A DNA stretch of 64,000 bases, taken from NCBI GenBank assembly GCA_021399435.1, contig JAJTUP010000051.1, positions 124,001 through 188,000 on the forward strand, written 5' to 3'. The position numbers were made by a program, and so were the translations under genes. This document shows positions 55,007 to 64,000 of this stretch, piece by piece (position 1 is the first letter of the stretch; the number at the start of each line of letters is the position of its first letter). The notes under the pieces were generated by a model. It saw only the letters and a list, made by a program, of their open reading frames with translations, had not been told where the DNA came from and ran no database searches. The stretch is from Diaporthe sp. PMI_573 (lineage: Eukaryota > Ascomycota > Sordariomycetes > Diaporthales > Diaporthaceae).

Positions 55007-57360
55007 GACGTCGCATGGAACACCACGAGCAAAATGCATATGGCGTTGTAGGGCATTTGTGTGTGTTGCACATAGTACGCTATGATTTTGACAAATCGAA
55101 TACCACGTATCCATTACTGATATCTAGAATTCCAACATTAGCATTATGGGCCGACTTCCAGACATACCTACCTAGGTATGTTTCATGCAGCTGAGTAGAT
55201 ATGTGTAACTTGAAGTGGGCAACACGAGTCTCCCACCATCAACCATCTGCTCATTTAGATGAGAAGATCTTCCAGAACAGGCCGCATCATCGTCTTGCGA
55301 TTATCAAGACTAGACCAGGCATTACAGCAGCGTTATTTTCGCAACCCAGGTATTTTGCGAGTGTGCCGGCAGCTCTGATGATAGGAAACGCCTGAGACAA
55401 AGCCTTCGCTAATAGGCTATTCTAGATCTCCATGAGACTCGGTTAGTAGTCATTGGAAGAAACATGCAAGGTCTTGAAGTTCTGGGAGCTTGATCTGAGA
55501 ATTCGAATAGAATAGATGATAAATTAGAGCTTTTTGACCCATTCGAAGGGTGGCAGAGGTCACATCTTTATAGACCTGTCGTGGTTTCTCAGCGTTTAGC
55601 TTAGAAATCACGACATCAGTCTAATTCTTCGTCTCCAAGACGGCCTCATCGTGTCCACTAGTGAATAAGCCGTCTAATAGATGGCCTATAAACTAACACT
55701 TGAGAGGTCGGCTGTGACAATGATAGCGACGATGTTGTGAGATTGATTACCTGGGCGCTATTGGGGTGATATGTGCTGGGCCGTCCCGTCGTTGAGATAT
55801 ATGTGGAAATCTCGGACCGGCTTCAAGCACTGTAAATCGATGTAGGTGTGCTACCTGGGCACATTTATGTTGGACACACGATGTCAACCATTGTCTAACT
55901 TGCCCGAAGTGATGCGTGTGGCGGCGAAGGTCGCTGTTGTGAAGTGGTGAGTTTCCACTTTTGAAGCGAGGAACATCATGATCTAGCACTCGAGGCAGAA
56001 GATATTCGACACAAGGCTGGCAATGCGAACCGCATTGAATACAGCTGGGTAGCCTGCTTGGCAGAAAGAATCTTCTGCATTTGTGGAGACAACTGCTTCC
56101 CATCGTCAAGTTATACGAAAACGCCATGCCTGCTTGCTAACATAAACAAACAGTAAGCAGACCGGCTAATCCACGGTGTCCAAAACAAAGGTCCGCTTGC
56201 ACCATAAATCCGAATACTTGCTCCAAATTGGGCCTGGCAGAATCCTGACCGAGTCGTTCCTGTCGGCTAGCGGCTCCTTTTGATTTGTCGACGAGTGATC
56301 ATGTCAACATTGCTAACTAGTCTGTGGGGAGTGCGGGGGGACCAGGGATCCACGGGCATTCTCCTCATTTTGTTTTCCTGGGGCAAACAGGGTTGGTTGC
56401 AGAAGACCATCCGATGGGGGCCAGGTTCGACATTCCCACCCCCACAGTTTTCCATCGCCCCGGAATTCCCACACCACTTTTTGCACGGGCTTGCCGAACA
56501 GAGTGTGACCAACAGCCAGCAGGTGGGACCCCACAAGCTGACAGGCCACGCGGACTGTGCTGGGGTGATGAAGAACTGGACGAACACATGATTGATCGGT
56601 GATTTGGGAATTAGGGGCCCCGCAATCTTCAGATCATCGCCTCGTTCACTCGCATGGTCCTGCCGAAAGCCACAGTTCTCGGGGCAGGGATATCGTGATC
56701 TTAAGCTTCTTCTTCGCATGGATAGTCTGTCCATCGGCTTGCTGCGTGGTTGGCTGTCGCGTTACAAGCCTCTTCATTCCCGCGCACTATTCCAGTTTGG
56801 CACAAGGAGACCCTCACTTGCCTCGGTGTCGGGTGGCACTCGACCTTACCACAGTACCCGACACTATGGGAACACTCGATGGAGCGGGCAATAGGCCGAC
56901 GTTTAGCCGGCGATGGAGGTCCGGGGGGATCTTGTTCCTGTGGTTCCCCTGCCTGTCAAGTGCCAATCACATTCCGATGATGTATTCCGCGCCTTGGTAT
57001 ATGGGGTTGATGGACTGCGATCCTTGACATTCTCGTGACGAGAAGAGGGGCCCTCGCAGTCGTAAACGGCAGTTTAACACTATTGGATTTCCCAATGCCA
57101 AGCTGTCGGTCCCATTCATGATCCATCCTTGGACGCCGTCGACGATAAAAGGCCCGAGTAGAAATTCTCACGCGTGCTTGAAGGCCGAAGCGCGCTTCGT
57201 CGTACTAGTATCGGATGTGACCCCAGGCAGGACGTCACCGCTCCAGGGCAGCCGAGGGACTCAATATGTATAAAAGCAGGATGCGTCGCATCTAGCACGC
57301 TATGGCTACAAGTTGTAGTTCAGCGCGCACCTCTCTAATATACTCCAACACAGAGCCAAC
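55007..57360. other. Long intergenic region upstream of GH3 gene
   Basis: About 2.35 kb without a supported gene. From about 56320 to 56690 there are many GGGG/CCCC runs, some matching the CreA-type SYGGRG core (for example GTGGGG near 56323). The frames there on both strands reflect base bias. The proximal promoter carries the TATA box listed separately. Confidence 0.45.
57269..57276 (+). promoter_or_regulatory. TATA box of the GH3 gene
   Basis: TATAAAAG lies 92 bp upstream of the ATG at 57361, a near-perfect consensus at a usual distance. Confidence 0.6.
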
Positions 57361-59976
57361 ATGTTTCGCTCAGTGCTCGCAGGTCTCGCCACCACGGCGG
57401 CGCTCGGACAGACTGCCCACGCTCAGTTCGTTGTAACAGAAGACACCTACTTCGACGGGCAGTCTCCGCCAGTGTACCCATCACGTATGTTCCTCGTATA
57501 GCTGTGATGCATCTGTTGAGCAGCAGCTAACAAACAGTTTCAGCCCAACAAGATGTAAACGGGGCCTGGACCGATGCCATCACCAAAGCCAGGGAGTTGG
57601 TATCGCAGCTGACGCTGGAGGAGAAGGTCAATCTGACATCGGGAACGACCTCAACCACAGGCTGCTCCGGCTTCATTGGTGGCATCCCCCGAGTAGGTTT
57701 CCCAGGGCTGTGTCTGAACAATGCCGGAAACGGTGTTGGTGCTACCGACTACGTGAGCGCATTCTCGAGTGGTATACATGTCGCCGCAAGTTGGAACAAG
57801 GAGTTGGCATACGACCGAGCCTGGCACATGGGGCATGAGGCCAGGACAAAGGGTGTCAACATCCTCTTGGGCCCTGTTGTAGGTCCCGTTGGACGTGTGG
57901 TACAGGGCGGCCGGAATTGGGAAGGTAACCAAGAACCCGTTCCACATTCTGAACTGGAACAACGGCTCAGCATCTTCTCTTCTAGGATTCTCACCCGACC
58001 CCTACCTCAGTGGCCAGCTGGTCCATGAGACCGTTCTGGGAACGCAAGACACCGGCGTCATGACTTCGACGAAGCACTTCCTCGCGCACGAACAGGAGGC
58101 ACATCGCCTTAAGACGCGCACCAACCACACGCCTGAGGCACACCCTGGGTCCTCAAACGTTGACGACAGAACCATGCACGAGCTATACCTGTGGCCATTC
58201 GCAGACAGCGTCCGCGCTGGCACAGGCAATATCATGTGCGCTTACAACCGGGTCAACAACTCCGGCGCCTGCCAGAACAGCAAGACCCTCAACGGACTGC
58301 TCAAGACGGAGCTAGGATTCCAAGGATTTGTTGTCTCGGATTGGGGCGCACAGGAGTCAGGCGTTGGCTCTGCCCTCGCTGGCCTGGACGTCGTCATGCC
58401 CAGTTCCATCCTCTGGGGCGCAAACCTCACGCTCGCCGTGAACAACGGCACAATCAACGAGAGCCGCGTCGACGACATGGCGACCAGGATCCTCGCCCCC
58501 TGGTACCAACTGGGCCAAGACGCCGACGACTTCCCGGAACCTGGCTACGGACTTGCTCCTGACCTGTCCGTCCCTCACCGTATTGTTGACGCGCGCAATG
58601 CCAGCTCGAAGCCCACTCTGCTTGCTGGTGCCACCGAGGGACATGTGCTCGTCAAGAACACTGACGGCGCCCTGCCCTTGAAATCGTCCGAGACAAAACA
58701 AATTTCCATCTTCGGATACTCGGCCAAAGCACCCAATGTCAACACCTGGGTGGCACGCCCTGCAGGAGCCGCGTTCACTCAATGTAAGTACTGCGCATGA
58801 TCTTGGTCGTATTGATCTGGATACTCTTGTAACAGCCAATTGTTCTGTGGGATCATCTAACACCTTAATTCAGGGACCGGCGGCGCTCAGTCAGCCAACT
58901 ACACAGAATTCAACATCGGATTCTTCGGAGACCTAAGCATCGAGTACTCTGCGACGGCGCGCAACGGCACCATGATCACCGGTGGAGGATCCGGTGCAGT
59001 CTCTCAGAGCTTCACCAGCTCTCCATACGACGCGCTTGTTGCCCAGGCCTACGAGGACTCGACCGATCTGTACTGGGACTTTGAGAACGGAAACCCGCTC
59101 GTCAACCCCACAAGCAACGCCTGTCTCGTCTTCGGCAACGTCTGGGCCACGGAAGGATACGACCGACCCTCAGTCCGTGACGACTACACCGACGGCCTGA
59201 TCAACCACGTCGCCGATCAATGCGCCAACACCATCGTCGTGTTCCACAACGCCGGCATCCGTCTCGTCGACCAGTTCGTGGACCACCCCAACGTCACAGC
59301 CATCATCTTCGCCCACCTGCCAGGCCAGGACAGCGGCAGGGCTCTCGTCAACCTCCTGTACGGCAAGGAGAACCCCTCCGGGCGCATCCCATACACGGTG
59401 GCCAAGAACGAGACCGACTATGACAACTTCCTGAAGCCAGACATACAGCTCGACGGCATGTTCCAGCACTTCCCCCAGTCCAACTTCACCGAGGGTGTCT
59501 ACATTGACTACCGCCACTTCGACCTCAAGAACATCACCCCCCGCTACGAGTTCGGCTTCGGGCTCAGCTACACCACCTTCGACTACAGCAACCTGCAGGT
59601 CAGCCAGTCAGACAGCTCGACGGCATCTTACCCCACCGGTGCCGTCGCGCTGGGCGGCCAGACTGACCTCTGGGACGAACTCGTCACTGTCACCGCGGAA
59701 ATCACCAACTCGGGTGGCGTCGACGGCAAGGAGGTGGCACAGTTGTACCTTGGCATCCCCGGTGAGGACGTGCCAGTGAGGCAGCTGCGTGGCTTTGAGA
59801 AGCCGACCATCGCGGCTGGTGAGGCCGCAACTGTGAGCTTCACGCTGACGAGGAGGGACCTGAGCGTCTGGGATGTTGTGGCCCAGAAGTGGCTGCTGCA
59901 GGCTGGGGAGTACACGGTGGAGGTCGGCAGGTCTAGCCGAGACTTGCCCCTGAAGACGACGTTCAGCATCTCGTGA
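57361..59976 (+). CDS. Secreted GH3 beta-glucosidase
   Basis: Four exons: 57361-57484, 57544-57924, 57986-58783 and 58874-59976; 2406 nt, 801 aa. Introns of 59, 61 and 90 nt use GTATGT, GTAACC and GTAAGT. The signal peptide is [21 protein letters not shown]. The (beta/alpha)8 domain has [22 protein letters not shown] with [16 protein letters not shown] (substrate loop), [12 protein letters not shown] and the nucleophile motif GFVVSDWGA (Asp codon 58339-58341). The alpha/beta sandwich follows ([28 protein letters not shown]), and the fibronectin-III-like end has [15 protein letters not shown] and [20 protein letters not shown]. It releases glucose from cellobiose and short beta-glucans outside the cell. 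Length and domains are complete. Confidence 0.94.
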
Positions 59977-60177
59977 TGCATTCATGAGCTATGAGGAGTC
60001 TGTAGTAATTCCTAATGATGATTAATGATGCCGGCCTCTCGGCAGTGTATGCTCCATTGTCTTCGTCTCACTCCGTAGGTGGCACAAACTCGTGGCTGTT
60101 GCCTTCCGAGTGGAAGGATGTAAGGGCCTCGGCTCAGTATCTGAGGATGAAGGAACTTACGGTCCTCGCTGCCCAAC

Positions 60178-61469
60178 TCATTTCTTCTCCACTCTGCTTG
60201 TTTTTGTTGGTTGCACTCTTTTCCCTTTCCTCAAATGTTGTCCACCACTTCTCCGCAGCACAATCTGTTCCTCCTCGGCACCATCTTTAACAAGGCCAGA
60301 CACTCGGGCCTGCCTCTCGAAGGCGCCAGCATTCTCCTCTGACCAACGAGTCAAGGCCATTTTCCCTAGGAAGTCTTGGTAGGGCAGTTCGGTTAGCAGA
60401 GGTGTGCAAGTGCTGTGCTCCTTGCCCGAGAGATAAGACACTTCGCGATGGATGCGACGTCTGAAGGAAGATGCGTGCTCTAAGAAGTCTTCAACTGAGG
60501 TGTGAATCTTTTCTAAAGGCTTTGTAGCAGACTCAGGCCCGGCTGACATTTTGGTGACAATGGCAAGCATAGCGTATTCGCAAAGTCGCTGTTTCTTTGA
60601 GCACAATTTCGATCCGTCTCCATTTTTCCTCTGCAAAAAAAGGCACCGTAGCAGGTCTTGAGAGAATCAAATTCTCTGACGGCATCCTGCAAATTCTTGA
60701 TGTCATCCATGATCACCCGTTGAATATGTTCCAATTCCATCTTACGTTCCTGCATGATTTCGACTGCAGGATTAAAACATCAGCCTAGATCTGCATGCAG
60801 TGATTGTGAAGTCATACCTGCGAGAAGTAGAATGACACCTTTCTCAGCATCGTAGCCTTCTAGACTACCTCTGGTGAGCGTGCCGGCATCGCGCGGTTCA
60901 TATGGCCTAAGGTAAAGCTGAGCGTCTTCGTCGCCAGCTACGGTGACTGTCTGAGAAAGCATGACGAAAGTGCTGCTGTGCTTCTCAGCGTCGCCGAGTT
61001 CTTTGGTGACCCAGAGCCACATCAGATGCGGGACAATGCTGTCTTCCACCGCTTCGCCCGGGCCAAGATCCTCAAGCCACTGCCTCACAACAGCCCACAG
61101 ACACTGTGTCATGCGGTACTTGTTGGTCAGAACGGTGACTTCAAAAGCGAGCTGCAGATCGACGTTTTGCATCTTATGGCCCAAGCCATGGACCAAGAGC
61201 AGTACGAATTTCATTGCGGAGGCACTGTCTTCTGGAAACTCGACGACCCAGTCCTGGTCACCCGCAGGTTTTGCCTCTTTGAATTGCCCATAAAGGCATT
61301 GCTTCCAAAATGGAGCGGAACGAGACAGTGTCCTGGAGCAAACAAGGAAACGGGTCCTGGTTCTGCCAACGACAAGAGTGAGGTCGCCATCGGGGTCGAT
61401 CTTGATGACTCGCTGATGGGTCTCCTGGTCGTTTGCACAGTCACCCTGGTGATTGTCAATTGATGCCAT
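60178..61469 (-). CDS. BTB/POZ-domain protein with apparent frameshift
   Basis: Exon 1 is 61469-60818 (217 codons); exon 2 begins at 60763 after a 54-nt GTATGA intron. The BTB fold is recognised from IDPDGDLTLVVGRTRTRFLV (the DxxLxVG opening of fungal BTB proteins), SRSAPFWKQCLYGQFKEA and VVEFPEDSASAMKFVLLLVHG. BTB proteins usually act as adaptors, often for Cul3 ligases. In exon 2 the helical stretch MELEHIQRVIMDDIKNLQD runs in one frame to about 60640. The family-like C-terminus (LCEYAMLAIVTKMS, then SVEDFLEHASSF) is in another frame and ends at 60178. The switch falls at a run of seven A (60635-60641, plus strand). As read, the first frame stops at 60513. Either the run has lost a base or an intron was missed. 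Confidence 0.72.
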
Positions 61470-62924
61470 CTCGTTTGGTTGAAACAGTCAAAGAAGATGG
61501 AGGAGGGGTGTTGTGACCCGAGAACAGATCGGGCATTCAGGCTGCCGAGGTGGCTGAGGGTAAGCGCTTCGTGTGTCGGCGTCGCAAAGAGACGTGCTGC
61601 GCTGATTGAGAAATATTCTGGTTCGTAGGAAAGCCAGAATCAGAGAGATTCGTGCCCCCAAAGTTCGACGAAAGACCAAAGGCGAAACAAAGCTGGTCGC
61701 TGCCTAAACTTTCATCTGGTTTAGCAAAGTCCCATAAAATTGGTCGAAAACCCGGCCCTTGGAAACCTTGGAAGTCATGGCATTTCGTTTGCTGATATCA
61801 GTGGTGGTGACGAATGAGGGCAACGTACCTCTTTGAAAACTGTCGCAAGTTTTGTTGGCGAATGGTCGTTCCAAGCAGCAGCCTCAGCAGAAATTGGTGC
61901 TTTGGTCTCGAGAAGCCAGCACTGTGTTGTGTGCCCTTTTCTTGGCTGGGGCTAGGTGAAAAGGAACACCTGATTGGGATTGCAGCGTGCTAACAGCCGA
62001 AAGTTGGTAAGGAAAGATTGTTTGGGAAGTGGTGGAAACCGCTCCAGCTAGCCTGCGAAGTGTCGGCTGCTCCCAGGCGTTGAACCTCAGGGTGTGGATG
62101 TATTGCTGTAGGGATGAGGTGTTGAGCTAGCCGACTTTGGTTGAAGTTGAATCCAAGGCAAACGACTGCAATGATCAAGGCTGGACGGAAAGGAGGAAAC
62201 ACAATCAGACAAGGCCACACTGCATGTGACTCGGAATTCTGATCTTATGGCCGTGCCGAGTTTCAGCGGCGAGTTGGAACAAATTGTGATGAATGGCCTG
62301 GAGCACCTGCTCTCCAATGGATTTCTGTGGCTGCACGATGTTCTGAGAGAGACCTTCCATCCAGGATTTTGGGTCTCGCTGATGCCTAATTTCCAGCTTG
62401 GCCCAAAACCTACCTCAACACGTTCACATATACGTGACATAGGACGGGACGGCAGTTGAAGCAGAGGATGAAGCCAAGTGATCATCGGCAGGTTATCTTG
62501 ACTTTGCCAAATTCCCTAATCTGGAGAATGTTCTTCCGTGACAAGTCGGTCACAGAACCAGAATCCCGGAGCTCGATGAACAAGCACCATATCAGCAGAC
62601 GATGTCGCTGCTTACCAGCATAACAGGATTGGAAACAGGGACAATGTATCACGATGCCTCAACAAATACACTTAGCAGGGCAATGGCACGGCTATTACTT
62701 GATGGTATTACGGTACACATGTGACAGGGGCAGTGTGAGTGTTCAAAATTTGCATTGCTTGTTCGACATCATAAATCCGAGGAAGTCTTACAACGCCTCA
62801 ATCCCATCGTTAAAAGTACAGAGAGAATGATATACATGAGAAACAGGTCACATTATTCATTGTGGCGTGATCCAGCTCATCACCACATAATGGTACACAC
62901 GAAGTCAATCCAATCTTCGTAGGC
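61470..62924. other. Intergenic region
   Basis: About 1.45 kb. Frames such as 62087-62485 (minus) and 62226-62459 (plus) overlap each other and have no domain; none is supported. BTB promoter at the left end. Confidence 0.45.
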
Positions 62925-64000
62925 TCACGACTCATTGTGCTGAATCTCATCGGCTTTCTAAACAGTCACAATATGTCAGAAAGAGTTGGATAGGTAAGGC
63001 AGGAGGTTGACTTACCAATAGCGGTCCAAGGTAGGAGAATGGGACATATGCTTTGTTGTTCCAGTAATCCACGCCCCAGCCCAACATAGGGGGGCAGTTG
63101 GTAAACATAGAGCCTGGGTTGTTCGTAGTGAGGGCCGTGTTCAGGTCGACGCTCATGTCGACAACACACACTGGGGTGTTTGACTGCAGATGGATGTGAG
63201 AAATAATCCCAATTGGTGCAGCTCGAAGGACGGGCAAAGTTCCCCAAATTTCACTTACAGCACATCCCATGTCTAGCTCAGTCGCATTGGTCTGCTCATC
63301 AACCTCGGCCTTGAACCCGCACTTCTGGGCGTCGAGGTACAGCTCCTGGGGGGTGGTCCAGTTCTTGTCAAACGCGACTTGGAGGACGCCGGGGAAGAAG
63401 TCTGCGCCGACATCGCGGGCCCTGGCCATGCCGTATGAGTCTGTGCCGTCGAAATAGATGTACTTGTTGTCCTTGCAGACGCCGTAGTCATCATAGTCGC
63501 CGCATTTGAAGTTTCCGGTCTCTGTCTCAAGCTTCTTGGGATCAACGCCGGGGCTGAGGTAGTCTGGTCAGTTTCGACATGCAATGGGTAAGACTGGGTG
63601 TCGGAGAATTGGTGCGCTAGGCCAGAACAAAAAATAGTTTGAGATGGACTTACTTCTTGATCGAGAAGAACCCACGAGCCTGGACGGCCTGGTTGAACGT
63701 CCACTTCATCAACTCGCGGTACAGGAAGCTGGTCTTCTCAGGCATAGAGTCCGAGATCCTGGTGCAGAAGGCGCCCTCGTGTGTCACCTTGTAGAATGTG
63801 TCGAAGTCCTTCTGAATAAAGGTTACTGCCGCTCCGACGTTCTTCTGGTAGTCGTCTACGAAGCCAGAAAGACTGGCCGAGAGATCCTGCCACTTCACGG
63901 GGTTCACCGTCGACTTTGGGAAAAGGAGATTGACGAGACCAACGGGGGTACCGCCGACGGCTCCGAACAAAGATGCTGCGATGAAAGCCCCGGCTCCCGG
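62925..64000 (-). CDS. Uncharacterised Cys-containing protein, 3' part
   Basis: The gene enters from the right edge. Exons in the window are 64000-63654, 63553-63259, 63183-63016 and 62957-62925, with GTAAGT donors throughout and phase kept; the start is outside. The left-most visible part is hydrophobic and Gly-rich (GAGAFIAASLFGAVGGTPVG). Then come helical segments (FVDDYQKNVGAAVTFIQKDF) and a Cys-containing region with NFKCGDYDDYGVCKDNKYIY, SYGMARARDVGADFF and NCPPMLGWGVDYW. The protein ends with a short polar tail after SYLGPLL. I recall similar secreted or surface ascomycete proteins with no known function (some called DUF7872), but this naming is tentative. Confidence 0.6.

Noticed and set aside
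1..64000. tRNA or rRNA genes
   Set aside because: No B-box/A-box pair or rRNA-like stretch was recognised by eye; a covariance-model search would be needed to exclude them fully.

Overview
The window is nuclear DNA from a filamentous ascomycete (Pezizomycotina, probably Sordariomycetes). Genes are split by short introns of about 50-100 nt with GTRNGT-type donors, CTRAC branch points and YAG acceptors. Families typical of moulds are present: Zn2Cys6 regulator, SAT4/rhodopsin-like membrane protein, DUF6594, TRI12-type transporter, secreted GH3/GH5/GH32 enzymes. I rebuilt gene models by joining reading frames across splice sites that keep phase; exon coordinates are given in each entry. The species cannot be named from this window.

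Layout. 0-2.6 kb: the 3' end of a glycine-rich-domain (DUF1399-type) gene and a PrpF-family isomerase gene. 2.7-3.8 kb: a gene-free field of degenerate short repeats. 3.8-14 kb is the most unusual stretch. It holds a TPR-CHAT protease, an unassigned split gene, a caspase-family (C14) protease with an intact His/Cys dyad, a DUF6594 membrane protein, a small unidentified gene and a decayed protein-repeat pseudogene. Two caspase-fold proteases beside a membrane protein suggest a cell-death, incompatibility or immune locus.

14-20 kb: ACC deaminase, a type-B carboxylesterase and a Dal5-type permease, possibly for nitrogen or organic-acid scavenging. 20-23 kb: two Cys-rich proteins, one carrying a C-terminal Myb/SANT domain. 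25-29.4 kb: a secreted GH32 invertase/inulinase and a secreted Cys-rich protein with three SH3-like repeats. 29.7-36.3 kb: a P450 with an abnormal C-terminus, a Zn2Cys6 regulator and an HPP-family membrane protein, with a 19-bp tandem repeat across the HPP stop codon. 37.7-45.2 kb: a probable mitochondrial membrane protein, an SDR oxidoreductase, a rhodopsin-like seven-helix protein and a secreted GH5 mannanase.

46-50.3 kb: two convergent MFS transporters, the second with a GC-AG intron. 52-55 kb: an LPPEIR-type protein and a sulfotransferase-like P-loop protein. 57-60 kb: a secreted GH3 beta-glucosidase. 60-61.5 kb: a BTB protein with an apparent homopolymer frameshift. 62.9-64 kb: the 3' part of an uncharacterised gene cut by the window edge.

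The three glycoside hydrolases, the transporters and the ACC deaminase fit a plant-associated or saprotrophic life. No tRNA, rRNA, CRISPR array or intact transposon was recognised.
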